Positions 1-12,320 are shown, counted from the first letter of the stretch. The stretch: 64,000 nt of DNA from Struthio camelus (GCF_040807025.1 NC_090968.1:7243906-7307905), one strand, 5' to 3'. Numbers and translations: made by a program. The notes: a model not told the origin generated them from the sequence alone.

Positions 1-692
1 GGTCGCGCACGAGATCGACAGGGCGCCGACCGACGGGCCGCGGGGGGCTCGGGGGCTCGGCGCTCCCAGCGGGCTGCCGATGCACCCGCGCTTCGGACGG
101 CTTCGCCAGGAGACGGGAGGCTGCGTCGCCGGCAGCGCTGTGCGCAGCAGCCCGTGCCCGCGGCCTCGGCCCTCCTCTGCGGTATGTCTAGCTCGAGACC
201 TGGCGACCTTCGCAGCCCTGCTGCCCGGAGGCAGCTCTGCCCCCGGGGCGCAGGGGCCGGCGTGCAGCCCGGCTGGCGGCACAGCTGCGCGGCGGCGGCG
301 GCACGCGCGGCGGCTCCGTGCACGCACGCGGCTGCACCGGGAAGCGGCCTCAGCTCCGCGCACGACATCTGCCCGGCGCTTCGGCTTGGCTGCCGGCTGT
401 GGCGGCCGGCCCCACGCCGGGCCGGCCCGGGGGTCCGCCTGGGGCAGGCGCTTGCAGAGCTGTCCTGTCCCCCCCACAGCCAAACGTCTTGGTTGGGGAC
501 GGGGTCCGCGGTCGCCCGGCCCTCGCCCACCTGCCGTCCCCGGCTCGTCAGCCCTGCCCCAATAAAAGGGCCCGTTTAGCTGGGGCTGCTAACGTGCTCC
601 CGGCAGCCCTGGCCCTGCCGGGGACGCCCCGGGCCGTCTGCGGGAGCGCTCCCGGCGCGCCAGCTCCCACAGCAGCTGTGGTGGCCTTAGAT

Positions 693-769
693 CTTTACGG
701 CCAGTAAAGGGGTCCGTGGCTAATTTATGCCCCTCCTGTAATTTACAGCCTCTTTACAGCTGCTGTAAA
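693..769. promoter_or_regulatory. Cluster of six TTTAC/GTAAA half-sites in three dyads
   Basis: CTTTAC/GTAAAG (693-709, 5-bp gap), CTGTAA-T-TTACAG (736-748) and TTTACAGC-T-GCTGTAAA (753-769) are three inverted repeats of related half-sites in 77 bp. They sit in an AT-rich island in otherwise GC-rich DNA. They look like a regulatory cluster; the factor is unknown. Confidence 0.35.
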
Positions 770-1476
770 ATGACCTATAAATCATGGGCAACATCATAGA
801 GCAGAGACGAAGCCCTGCATCGTCGCCTGCCAGCCGGCCCGGAGCGGGAGGGGGCCGGCGGGGCTGAGCCCCGGCAGGTACCCCGGCGCTGGCCTTGCTG
901 CGAGGGGAACGCCAGGGCTTTGCGCGAAGGCACTCCCAGAAGCTTTTGTTTTCGCGCTGCTTCGGAAAGGGCTGACTCAAAGGGTTGTGGCGAGGAAGCA
1001 AAAAACCCCCAAAGCCGCGGCAACTGAGCTGGCAGGAGGTGGTTTGCGCCGGGGCCGGAGTGGGCGCCCTGGCCTTCGCCCTTCCGTTGAGGGCAGCAGC
1101 CTCTGTTAGCTTTGGCTCTGCCACCCCGAGGCCTGGGGAGGACCCTGCTCGGCTGCTCCGGGTTTCGCCTTCCCGGCACGGCGACGGCCTCGGCGCCAGG
1201 TGCCCGAGCAGAGCGGGTGCCCGGGGCTCGCTGCCCTGCCCAGCGCGGGTGCGGGCGGGTGCCCGGCCGCTCCGTGCCCCCTCCGTGCCGCCGCCGCCGC
1301 CAGCGGCGGTTTAACCTGCCTCCAACCCCTACTTAGGCTCTATTTTTGCCAGGCGATGGGTGCGCGACCTTGCGCGCCCTCAGCTTGCACCTGTGCCCGT
1401 TTCCTGAGGAGCAGGCTTGATGCTCGTCCCCCTCCTTGAATGGGCTTTATATAGCTCTCCTGGCCAGCGGCACATC

Positions 1477-1512
1477 TGTGTGTGGGTATATATGTGTGTG
1501 TGTGTTTATATG
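1477..1512. repeat. TG/TA-rich microsatellite
   Basis: Interrupted TG tracts with a TATATA core. Simple sequence. Confidence 0.8.
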
Positions 1513-1841
1513 CACCAATTACAAACTACAGCGGTGTGCAGGAAAACACAGGCAGTATTTTTAGGCGACAGGCGACCTAAATGGACAATGGCCCAAGCGG
1601 GTATCTGGTGCAGGGAGACTGGCGGCGCCTGGCTGTTACACCGGGGCGGTTTCATAAAGAAGCCCGGGATGGCGGGGTGCAGCCGAAACCAGCCCGGGGA
1701 GAGCGGGGACGGGGGGCAGCGGCGGCTGCGGGCAGCGCAGCGGGACGGGGGGCCCGAGGCTGGCGGTGCGGGGAGCGCTGCGGAGCCGCCGGGCAGCCTC
1801 CCTCCGCCCGGGGGCCGGCTGCCCACCCCTCCGTTGAGGGT

Positions 1842-1859
1842 GGCTCTTCATGAAGAGCC
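1842..1859. other. Perfect 18-bp palindrome
   Basis: GGCTCTTCA followed directly by its reverse complement TGAAGAGCC. No neighbouring gene explains it. Confidence 0.6.
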
Positions 1860-4584
1860 CTGCCGAGCCGCCGTGCGATTACAGGGACGCTCACGAGAAG
1901 GAGAGCTGTTCGCAAGCTGCGGCGTGCGCAGCCTTGGGGAGCCAGCGATGAGCCCGGGAACAGCACGCTGCGGGCAGGCGGGGAGCAGCGCCGGCGCTGC
2001 GGGGAGCCGGCCCGGTGACCGCGGCGCGTCCGGCTACGCGAGCGCTCCGCGTCCGCGGCGGGATGCAGCGGGGCGTTGCTGCGGGCATGAGCGGGCCGGC
2101 AGGGATGTGGGGCTGGGCTGCCGCCTGCATTTCTGAAATGTTTTAGGTCACTTTGGTTTAGAAAAAAACCCAGCAAATGAAGTTTTATCTCCAAGAGAGA
2201 ATGTGAGGTTTCCAAAAGGGGGGGGCGGTGGGGGAAGAAAACTCCAGAGTTTCTGTTCTGTTTTGACAGAACGGCAGCTTTCTGTGCAAACATCCCTGCG
2301 GTTCGCTGCTGCTGCACTTGCCGCGAGCCTGGCAGAGCCGCTGCGCTGCGCTGCGCTGCGCGGGGGAAGGCAGCGTCCCGGGGCCCGGCGGGCCGGCGCC
2401 TGGCCGCGCGTCTCGCAGCAGACCCCGCCAGCGGCCCGGGCGTTCCCGGGGGCCGCGGCCTGAGGAACGGGCGATTGATGGACAAGATAATTTTACAGCA
2501 TCTTAACTTTCGTTCGACTAGGTTCCCGGCTGCTAAGCCGCCTTTCCCAGGTGTTTCTCCGCGGGAATAGCCTGTCACCCCAAGCTGCGCCCACTCAACC
2601 CGGGTGCAGGTAGCAGCCCCTGCTCTGCTCAAGAGGTTTTTTTAAATTCGGGTGCTTTGCCTGCTGCCTGTGCAGACGCCGCTGTCCGGGCTCCTGGAAG
2701 CAGCCCCAGGCTCCCGTCCCAGACAGCCGGAGCAGCGGGCCGGGTGCTGTGCCGCGCGTGCCGTGCAGCTGGGCTCCTGCGCTGGGCGAGCTGCCGGCGG
2801 GCGCCCGGCTCGGCAGCCCGCTCCGAGCCGCGGGAGAGGGCCGGGAGGACGGCGCTGCGCGCGCTGGGCGTCTCGCAGGGATGCGCTTTCGGGACGGAGC
2901 TCCTAATGACACAGGCTGCTCTGCACTGTAATCTCGGATGAACTCAACCGACACATCTAACTGTCGGGACAGATTTAACGTGCACGGCGAGTGCCAGCCG
3001 GGCGCTGGTGTAATTTCTAGATGCGGGTTGACTCGGCTGCAGCAAGGAGCCGGGTGCCAGCGCGTGTGGACACGGGGAGGACGCAGACGGGCGGAGGGCT
3101 CCTCTGCACAGGACAGAGCATCTGCCTCCAGGGCCGCGGAGGGAGCTGCCGCCCCGCAGAGGCTCCCTGCCCGCAAGGATGAGGCAGTGAGGCACACAGG
3201 GGAAAAGGCCGCCACGGAAGTTGCTGGCAGGACAGAGGGGAAACGAGCAGCCGTGTTACCGGGAGCGATTCACCCCGTGCTTGCACGGCACTGAGCCCAG
3301 CGGTACGCTGCTCTGCTGCACGGGCAGGTGGGTGCACAGTCTGCGCAACCCGTCCCCGGTGAGGCTTGCAGCAAGACGGCCAAAAGCTGCTGGTTCTTGT
3401 TCATCTACAAACGTGCCTTCGCTTTATGGAGGAGTTTGGGTGGCAGCTCAGCCCTCCCGGCTGCGGGGTTGGTGCTTGGGCACCTGGAGCCATGCTGCAC
3501 CGCGCGCCCGGGCCGCTGCAACGCCGCGGCGCAGACACGATGCATGCGGCGTTGCCCGCTGCAGCCGCAAACGCTCCCCCGTTGCAAGCCAGCGCAAAGG
3601 TCTCACCTGGTGTTTAATTGCCTCCTTTTAGCAGGCGTTAACAGTGCGAAGGTTAATTTGATCTGTTAAAGGCGCGGTTTTGCACAGACGTTTTTATGGC
3701 GCCTGAGCGACGCGGTCGGCTGGACGAGCGCTCTCGGCCGCGTTGGCAGGCGCTGCGGCGGCGGGGGGCTGGCAGCTCGCGGGGTGGCGCTCCCCACTGC
3801 CGTTGGCACTTTCCGTCCCCCAGACCCCTTGGCCGGGCACGCTGGGCCAGCATCCGTGATGCGTGGCAGGCTGCTTGTTTCAATAACCCTCCCTGCGTCT
3901 CGGCAGGGTGTCAGGCACCCGGCTCGCCTTGTGCGCGCTGCTGCGGAGCGAGGGGGCAGCGGGGCAGCCGCGAACCTTTCCTCCGCGAGGCGCGGCGGCT
4001 GTCAGCAGCAGGCAGGGCCAGCGCCAGAGGCCGACGCAGGCCGTCCCGGTCGGCTGCGCTGGCTGCGACGCAGAGCAGCAGGATGCACTGCACGTCCCTG
4101 CGCAGCGCCCGGTTTCTGCAGCGCCTCGCAGAGCCCCCCCGGCAGCGCAGCTCCAAGCCCCGCGACGCGGTGCATTGCCGGGGGGACGCAAGCCCTCAGT
4201 GTCGCAGCTGGGAGCAGAGCCCCGAACGTGTTTTCCCGGGGTGCTCGGGTCCGTCCATGCGGTAGGATGCAGGTGCCGGGCTCAGCCCATGCTCCTGGGG
4301 CACAAACGCCCTGGGGGCGCCCGGGCCACTCGGGGCTTGGCTCGTCCGAGCAGCGCGGCGGTGCCCTGAGCGGGGCCGGGAGCACCCTCCTGCTCGCGGG
4401 GCTGTCTTCCCCGGACAGTAACAAAACCGGCGCGACCGCCCCAGCGGCTTCTCTAGCAAAAAGCTGTTTGTGCCGAGCGCGCCGCGCCGCAGTCCTGCGC
4501 GTGGCCGGGGATCATTGCCCTTCCCGGGATTCACCCTGCAGGCGCTGAGTGCTCTGGCCCGCGTCCAGAGCAGCACTTAGGGAC

Positions 4585-4600
4585 CTCTCTCTCTCTCTCT
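4585..4600. repeat. (CT)8 microsatellite
   Basis: Uninterrupted CT dinucleotides, followed by GTAAATGCAG. Confidence 0.85.
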
Positions 4601-5069
4601 GTAAATGCAGAAAACTCTCTAAAAATACTTGAAGTCCGTGGATGCGCAGGTCTGAAGGCCAGGAGCAGCCACGCTGTCAGCGCGCCGGGCTGGCGGCTCT
4701 TGGCACGGCGCACCCCGCCTCGCACCCGGACCCCCGGGGACGGAGAGGCGCCGCTTCCTCCGGCAGCGGCTCGTCACCCTCGCCGGGCAGCGGGCTCCGC
4801 TCCCGACGCACACGCAGCGGGCTCCTAGCTATTAGCTCTCGTCAGGCCGTCTTCTGCGCGGTTTGATTGAAGAGCTCTCCAGCACCTGGCGTTCGCTGCC
4901 CGTGAAGGTACTTACTCACTGTAATCAAGTCACCACTTAGTCTTCTCGTGATTAGCTAAGTGACCCGCGCCCCTCCGGGCGCTGCGGCGCTGCTCGGGGC
5001 CGCGCTCGGCGCTCCGCAGCCGCGGGGACGGCGCCTGCCGTTTGCAGCCTTCCCTCCTGCGCTCGGTGG

Positions 5070-5240
5070 CGGGAATCCCATGGCAAAGGGAAGCGAAGCG
5101 AAACATTTCCAGAGCCGTATTTCAGTTTTATGGTTCGGCAGATGGACGATTCCATTTTCCCCATGAAAGCAGATACTATAAACACTCATGTTTTTATCTT
5201 TCATCTGGTAGGTGCTCAAAGCTGCGTTTCCTGCAGATAG
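5070..5240. promoter_or_regulatory. AT-rich island, candidate conserved non-coding element
   Basis: About 170 bp of low-CpG, AT-rich DNA inside a CpG-rich region, with ATTTCAG, ATAAACA and TTTATC-type motifs and no plausible coding frame. Enhancer function is inference from composition only. Confidence 0.3.
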
Positions 5241-5534
5241 AGTTACGAGAGGGTGGCCGCGGCCCTGTAAGGCGGCACGCGCTGCAGCATGCCGCGCTGC
5301 GCGGTAGGCGAGGGGCCCTCGGAGCAGGGCAGCCGCCGCTGGAAACCCTCTCTTTGCAAACGAGCCTCGGAGAGCTGCAGAGGCCCCTCCACGCCGCTGC
5401 CGGCGTCGCGGGCGATTCCCGGGAAAGGCCAGGGCAGGACGTCGCGGCCTCCCGGCGCAGCTGCGACATGGCCCTGCGCCTGCCCCAGCGCGGAGGTGGT
5501 GGAAAGGAGCCGTAGCTGCTCCGATAAGCAAATA

Positions 5535-6070
5535 CCCCAGGAGCTAATAAAGAGCAGTTGCTAAGCAGAGGATTGGCTCATTAAAGGTGCAATTACAGCA
5601 CCGGTCTTGCATATCCATTAGAGCTGCCGCCTCAGCCTGGGGTCGAAGCCAGCCCTGGCCCCCAGAAAACGGAGGGGCCGGCTCCCCACGAGCGGGGGGT
5701 GCAACCTGCCCCTGCAAAGCCACCCGGAAGGGGCTGAGGGCAGCTCCAAGCCTCAGGTTTCTTTGCACCGGGATTGTCAAACTGCAGTCCGCATTCAAGC
5801 TGTCCTCTCGGAACGAAGGCAGGAGGCCTCCGGGTGCCGCAGCGACGCGCTGCCCATAAATCACGGTGATTAGTGCGTTTATAAAGCCGGGAGAGCATCG
5901 ATCCAGGCCGGGGAGCAGGGCAATCACGCCGTGCAGCCGGCCTATCGAGGAGCCGCGTGCTGCCCTAATGCGCGGTGATATATTTGCAGAAACATCTTAT
6001 TAGATCGTTGCTGTGTGTTTTGTTTTTGTTTTGGTTTGTTTTTTTCTATCCCTGAATTGTTAAATCGATC
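5535..6070. promoter_or_regulatory. AT-rich islands with homeodomain-like motifs, including the dyad at 5859-5871
   Basis: Islands at about 5535-5610 and 5845-6070 are rich in TAAT, ATTA and CATAAA/TTTATA motifs. The dyad AATCAC-G-GTGATT lies at 5859-5871 beside a TTTATAAAG. They flank a GC-rich stretch with nothing recognisable. This could be a developmental enhancer. Confidence 0.3.
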
Positions 6071-6349
6071 GGCCTCGTTCGGGCTGGATGTGGCTTCAGA
6101 GCAAACGCGCCGGGCTGCAGCGCGCGGCTCTGCCGCCGCCGGGGGCTCCCCTCGTCGCTGGGGAAAAGGGCCGCGGCGGCGCTGCCGGCGCACCGGGCCG
6201 GCGCACGGGGGGAGACGGCTGCTCCCCGCGCGCTGCAACGGCTCCAGGCTCGGCACTCGCCCCCGGGCTCGGCCGCCGCGGCTGCGCCCGCACCCAGCGC
6301 CCTGCGGCCACGGCGGGCAGCTCAGGCTGGGCTGCCTGCGAAGCCAGAC

Positions 6350-6720
6350 AGCTTTACCAAAGCGGCTTTCATTTAAAAGTCGTTATTATGATGTATATGC
6401 TCGCCGTGCTGCAGGTTGCAATGAGACGTTCCTTTCCCGTATCCCTGCTGAAAGCTCTCAATAGCGCTATTGTCATTAGGGCCAACGTTTCCTCCTCTTC
6501 TTGACCGCAGCGCTTAGAAGAGCTGAACAGGACTTTTTACATGGCTGAGAACTGTCAAAGCTCTGAGCAATGGCTGGGACCCTTTAGCGAGCCGTAAGTG
6601 CATTACCTAAGTAGCACTATTTCCTTTCCCGAGGCCTAATTAGGGTCTGAAATCAAAAGCATAACAGCCCTATTTCCTCTCACTCAATGGAGCTGTAAGA
6701 AGCAAGACAGGAGCCTCCTA
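6350..6720. promoter_or_regulatory. AT-rich island, candidate enhancer, with a 14-bp palindrome at 6459-6472
   Basis: A low-CpG block holding CATTTAAAAG, TTATTATGATG and the perfect palindrome CAATAGCGCTATTG followed by TCATTAGG. No coding signal is visible. Conservation is the test. Confidence 0.33.
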
Positions 6721-9012
6721 GTTACGCTGGCTCGGTAAGTAAAGCCCGGAAAAATGTCAGCAGCGACGTTGCCGCGCGTCTCTCGACGGCAGGGACCTCG
6801 CCGGCTTGCCCTGGTGGCACGCTTCGAGCCTGATTTTCGGCTTGCCTGGTCAGACACCTAAATGAGGACCAGATCCAGGCTCCCGTCGTTCGTAGGGAAT
6901 GGGGAAACTGTGGGCTGCGCTCGCCGGGACCTGCCGGGCGCTGGTCTCGTACTGGAAACCCGAGCCCGTGCCACCAGGAATTTGCTGGCAATGGTATAAA
7001 ACAAAGGCTCTGCCCTGGGAAGTCAAAATGCCTGCAGAATTATTTAGATGAATTCTTCAGCTTGCCTCGAGGAGAGACACCGCGCGCAGACGGGCCGAGG
7101 AGCCACGCGAAGCAGGCTGATAAATATTTAGCAGGACGGAAAGGCAGCGAAAGGGGTCTGCGTTTCGGCTTCTGCTCCGGGAGAGTTTCCCTTGCCCAGA
7201 AATCCCACCTTGAGTTGCCACAGCACAAAATAACGTCTGTTCAAAAACCAGCCGGGGGCGGAGGAAAAAATTAGACAAACATTAACTGGATGCTGTGAGA
7301 AGCCTGCTAAGAATAGAAACGGCGCCTCCGCCTCGCAGCCCGGGCAGCGCGCGGGGAGGCAGCCGCCGGCGCGGGCAGGGACCGCGCTGTTAGGAGGACG
7401 TACGCTCTCCCGTTGGCCCGGCCGCGCAACGCCGGCTTTCCTCCTTTATTCTTTCCAGTAATCTGTTAAAATAACTGGAATAAATCAGGAGGAGCGCGCT
7501 CGGGTGCCCCGCTGCCGCTCTCCGGCGGCGTTCCCGCGGCGGCGCCTCTCGCAGCCTCCCCGCTCCAGCCTCTGGGAAACGCCTCCCCCTGCCCAGCCGC
7601 GGCGGCGGCTCCAGGCCCTGCGCCCCTCTGCTCCCCTCGAGTCAGCCAGCCTTTTCCACGCCTGGCCCTGCAATGAAGCCGCTTCCATAACAATTCCTCT
7701 TCCCCCCCCCCCATCTTGGAAACGCCTTGTAAATCCTAACGTAAGGCGGCAGAAATAGGATGGTGTTTTGTCGTGCTGCGCCCTGAGGACCTTCCTGGGA
7801 AGGGGCAGGCGTGGGGCAGCCGGCGCGCCGGCTCAGCTCGCGGCGGCAGGCACGAGCCCGCCGCTGTCAGCGAGCCCTTTTGCTTCCCGCCGGCCGGCGT
7901 TTCTCTCGCCTTACCTGAGCAAGGGGGTTTTGAGGGGCCGGCGGCGGGGCGGGCGCTGCGTCCCCCGTGGCGGGACGTCCGGGCAGGACCTTTCAGGCAG
8001 CTCCTTGCAGACGGGATCGAGTACGATGGAAAGATGCGCGAGCTGAACTCGGGGGCTCCTCCTGACTGAGGGCGCCGCTTCCTCCCTCCGTCGGGATCCG
8101 AAGGGCGTCAGGCGGCGTGCTGCGAGCGCGCCTCGGCCGGGGGCAGCCCCCGGGAGCCCCTCCGCTGCCGGGCCGCCCTCCCGGCCGCGCCGCGCTCGCG
8201 GCTCCCGGGACAGCCCCCGGCGAGCTCTCGCTCTGCCCGTCGCTGGCGCGGCGGCCGGCCGGCTGGGCTCCCGCTGTCCCCAAAGGAGGCTCGCGCACGC
8301 TTGGGAGTTACGATGCTACGTGGTTTTTTTTAATGCAAACATGGCTCGACGGTGGCAGCTGAGCTGCCGCGGGCGGCGGGCTCGGAGCGCGTTCCCCGTC
8401 GCCTTCCCGCGGCGACGGGCCGCCGCTGCTGCGCGCAGCGCCGGCAGGGCAGCGCCGGCGGGGCCCCTCTCTCGGGGCTCGCGCGCCTGCTGCGGCGGCC
8501 GGGACGACGAGCCTGGCGGCCTCCGCATCTTTGTCCTCATCTAAAGGAGGAAAGGGCTTTTGTTCCATTTGCCCTGCCTCATTTCACCCTCTTTTGTTTT
8601 TCTTGCCAAGCAGTTCTTGATTTATGCTAAATTCAGCTGTCTGGGTAATAGCATGTGTGTTTGCATAAGTTAGCACTTCCGAGTCTCTCACGCCCCGAGG
8701 GGCTGCGAGTCGGGGAAGGCCGGGAGCTCAAAGCAGGCCCTGGTCCTGCAGCGCACCAGAAAACACGCCGGCGAGTGACGGTGTTAGCAGGTTTGGCTGC
8801 TCGTAAATCACAATTTCCATAACAATCACCCATCTGGCATGTGGCACAGGCGTTCCCACGGGCGAGCCGGGCCGGGCGAGGGCTCCCGCGCCGGGAACTC
8901 TTCGGGACGGCCGGCGTTCCCGGGCATCGGTGGCCGGCCGGGGCTGTGGGGCGGATCGGCGTGCGAGCGGCAGTGGCTGCAGCGCCGGTGATCCTGTACT
9001 GCCGCTGCTGCA

Positions 9013-9462
9013 GCACCCTGTCCTGCTGCGGCGCCCTGTCCTGCTGCGGCACCCTGTCCCGCTGCAGCACCCTGTCCCGCTGCAGCACCCTGTCCCGCCA
9101 CGGCACCCTGTCCCGCTGCGGCACCCTGTCCCGCCGCGGCACCCTGTCCCGCCGCGGCACCCTGTCCCGCTGCGGCACCCTGTCCCGCTGCGGCGCCCTG
9201 TCCCGCCGCGGCACCCTGTCCCGCCGCGGCACCCTGTCCCGCCGCGGCGCCCTATCCCGCCGCGGCGCCCTATCCCGCCGCGGCACCCTGTCCCGCCGCG
9301 GCACCCTGTCCCGCCGCGGCACCCTGTCCTGCCGCGGCACCCTGTCCTGCCGCGGCACCCTGTCCTGCTGCGGCACCCTGTCCTGCCGTGGCACCCTGTC
9401 CCGCCGCGGCACCCTGTCCTGCCGCGGCGCCCTGTCCTGCCACGGTGCCCTATCCCACCGCG
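9013..9462. repeat. 18-bp minisatellite, 25 copies
   Basis: The consensus is GCACCCTGTCCCGCCGCG, repeated without indels for 450 bp (25 x 18). Variation is confined to a few positions: A/G at base 3, C/T at the transitions in CCG/CTG, and an occasional CCTATCCC. Because 18 is a multiple of three and no frame has a stop, long artificial ORFs (386 aa on +, 282 aa on -) run through it. The - strand is G-rich. Neighbouring sequence shows nothing gene-like. Confidence 0.97.
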
Positions 9463-11417
9463 GTGGCTGGACAGATCTCAAGGAAGCCTCGGGATCAAAT
9501 GTGGCTTCTGCTCGGCTCTGCTACCTGTGTGCATGCAGGAATGCAGGGGATGCGTGGCTGTGCAGCTCCTTGCGCTGCGCCGGCAGGGCACCCACATGGC
9601 CCTGGGCTCCAGGCACCACTGATGACGGTGGTTTCCTACATCAGCAATGTCTCTTCTGCCGGGTTCTGCCTCGTCCTCCAGCCGGGCTGTCTCCATCCTC
9701 CCCCGCAAGCCACGGGATGCTTTCCAGGGGGGAGCAGGTTTCATGTTCGGATGCCTCCACATCCCTTCCCAAACACTGTGCTCCGGGGGCTGCTTCCCCT
9801 GCGGGCAGGAGCTCAGGGCCGAGAGGCGACCAAGCCTGGTGGGCTGCGCAGCCACCCCTCTGCCGGCAAACAGGCAAGCTGAGACAGAGGACGAAGGAGC
9901 GATCCCAGGCTCCCAGCCTTCCTCAGCACCCTGGCTCACCGGAGGAAGCTCACGGGTGCTTTGGGTGGCTCCGAGCCCTCCGCAGGCAGCCGGTTTGTTA
10001 ACCGCGCTCAGCCCAAGCCAGGCCCATAAATGCACTGGGTTTTTTACAGGAGATTAAATTCAGAGCTTCCTGCTGAGGAAGCTGTGGGCACGTCGTAAAT
10101 CCTTCAGCAGATATGAATTTGCTCATGGCCCTGCCTCGCTGCAGGGGGGGATGAGCCCGCAGCGGCACGGGCGCCCCGCGGCGCCTGCCGCCCCGCATCG
10201 GGTCCCGCACGCGTGGTGCAATCCTGCTCCGTGCCGCAGCCTGGCAGGGCAGCAGGACAGGGCGGCGGGGTGCAACGGGGCCGAGCGGCCCTGAGCACGC
10301 GGAGACTGTCCTCCTGATGCGAAACCCCCCGCGCGTCCCTGCGCTGACCCCGGGGCTGCGGGGGGCGGCTGCCACGCACTCTGCAGAGCAGAGGCTTCCC
10401 GCCTGGCGCGCTCGGACGGCGCGGGCTTTGCATCATCCTGGCAGCCGGGCTGCTGATTCCCGGCTCCGAGCCCCGTGGGGACAAGGAAGGGGGCTTTGGG
10501 AGGCTCTCGCCCTCGGGGGGGCACAGCGGCGAGGCAGGCAGGGGCGAGACCGCGTCCTGCACGCGCCCTGGGTTCAGCCGTGCCCGATCCCGGGGAAGAC
10601 ATGGGCTGAGCCAGCCCGGCCAGGGCTCTGGCTGCAGCCGGCTCCTCTCTCCGGCGCAGCCTCCATCCCAGGCGAGTCCCTGCGTTTTTCTGGCACGCTC
10701 TGTCCCTTGGATGCCACCGGAGCCCAAGCAAAGGGCCCCAATTCCTGCAGTGTTTGAAGTGCTCCAGGTTAACCACAGTCTCCTGCCTGTCCAGTTCCCA
10801 GGCCGCCTGCTGCCCTGAGAAATCCTGGTACTCCCCAGGGGTGCAGCTCAACAGACTTCAATTTAGCCCCGTCCGGCGGCTGCAAGGCAGCCCGGGAAGG
10901 GGTCCGTGCTCCTCGCTGAGCGGGGATGCCAGCCCTGCCTCCCTGCTGCAGGAGGACACAGGACAGGAGTTATTTCCCAACTGCCTTGCCCTGCTCTTAA
11001 TAATAGATGGGTTAAAAAAGGCTAGCATGAGAGTGTTTGGCAAATCGGGCCCTTCTCCCTTCCAGACCGCCAAGGCAGCAAGTGTCATTTTCTCCTCTGC
11101 TTTTCCTCCCCATCGTTTGCAGCCGCAGTGGGCTTTTTGAGCTCGGATCGCTCTAGATAAGAATTCTGCAGCATTATTATGCAGATGAGTTTATGAAAGC
11201 CCCTAAGTGCTCCTTGCCTCTGCAGCGAGAGGGCTTAAAACAATGCGGCGTTTATTCCTCAGACGCGGAGGGAATGCTAAGTGGGAGCACCAGCAAAAGC
11301 GCGGGGACGAGCGACTCCCTGTGAGCGGGACGCAGGGGGCTGCCCCGCGCCGCTGCCCCAGCACCTCCGCTCCCCCCCCGCGGAGCCTGCAGGGTCCGGC
11401 CCTGCAGCTCCCGCCCG

Positions 11418-11485
11418 GGTTTGGGGCTCTGCTGCTCCCTGGTTTGGGGCTCTGCAGCACCCTGGTTTTGGCCCTGCAGCTCCCG
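11418..11485. repeat. Three copies of a 23-bp repeat
   Basis: Units starting GGTTTGGGGCTCTGCTGCT at 11418, 11441 and 11464. The third copy is diverged. No associated gene. Confidence 0.75.
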
Positions 11486-11849
11486 GCTTTGGGCTCAGCT
11501 GCCGCCGGCGCTGCAGCCACAGCCTGCAGGAGAGGCAGCAGAAGAGGCTGCAAACGCTTTTCCTCCCTCCCAGCTGCTTTGCCCGAGACAGTGGCAATAC
11601 AACGCACCCTTTGACTTTGGCAGCTTTTCTCAGATTAGTTTAAAGCAGCTGGGAGGGGTTCAAGTTACACCGAAGGCCGTCACCCCGGGTGTCCCACGCA
11701 AGGTATCTGCAGACGCGGAGGTGGCAGCAAGAGGCATTTGCAGTCCGGAGAAGTCTGGGGGGAGAGCTCGCAGCGAGATGGATGGAGCAAGAGATGAACA
11801 AGACTCTTTTCTTCTTCCCTGGTCTTTGAATTTGCATGGAACACCTTGA

Positions 11850-12320
11850 GTGCTGATAAATAAAAAAGAAATATGCTTCCTGCTCAGCCCCAGTGATTAC
11901 AGCATACATCAGAATTACACTGCTGCTGGCAGGCTGCGCAGAGCGCGCCGCTGACAGGTCCCCGCGTGGAGATGAATGGGACGGCTGGGCACTTTATTCA
12001 GAAAAGATGGAAGAAGTGAAAGATGTGTTAAATGGCAATAACCCCTCAGTGAAGTATTTCACCATGTCAGGAACCAGTAAATGATGGCAGTTGTATCCAG
12101 CCTTGATTATTTCATGTCTGTTTGAAGCCCTCCATTAGAAAATGTACGTGCTCTCTAATTTAGCTGCCCTACCCATATATTACCTGTGTGGTCGATGTTC
12201 TGCACAAATGCCTCAGATAATGAAATTATAAGCAGGAGGAAATCACATTTTAATAGAAATCCTATCGGGCAACATGCCATGCCAGAATCACATTAACAAG
12301 GCAAATTTTGCGGGGGGAGT
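11850..12320. promoter_or_regulatory. AT-rich island, the strongest conserved-element candidate upstream of TACC1
   Basis: About 470 bp with very few CpGs, packed with TAATTTAG, TGATTATTT, AGATAATGAAATTATAAG and TTTTAATAG motifs, between CpG-rich flanks. No open frame of note. The sharp change in composition resembles vertebrate conserved non-coding elements around developmental genes. Confidence 0.4.

Larger units (their letters stand above)
1..9012. other. Gene-free GC/CpG-rich region with AT-rich islands
   Basis: No frame shows a recognisable protein, domain or splice-consistent exon. Open frames on both strands are low-complexity Ala/Arg/Gly/Pro strings expected from CpG-rich DNA. From synteny FGFR1 would lie upstream on the other strand, but none of its coding exons are seen here. 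A C run of about a dozen lies near 7702-7712. Confidence 0.7.

Noticed and set aside
1..9012. FGFR1 coding exons on the - strand, expected from synteny
   Set aside because: No signal peptide, Ig-domain or kinase exon could be read; synteny alone is not evidence.
8633..10001. 386-codon (+) and 282-codon (-) frames with RGTLSR- or PRRDRV-type repeats
   Set aside because: Direct translations of the 18-bp minisatellite; no gene structure around them.
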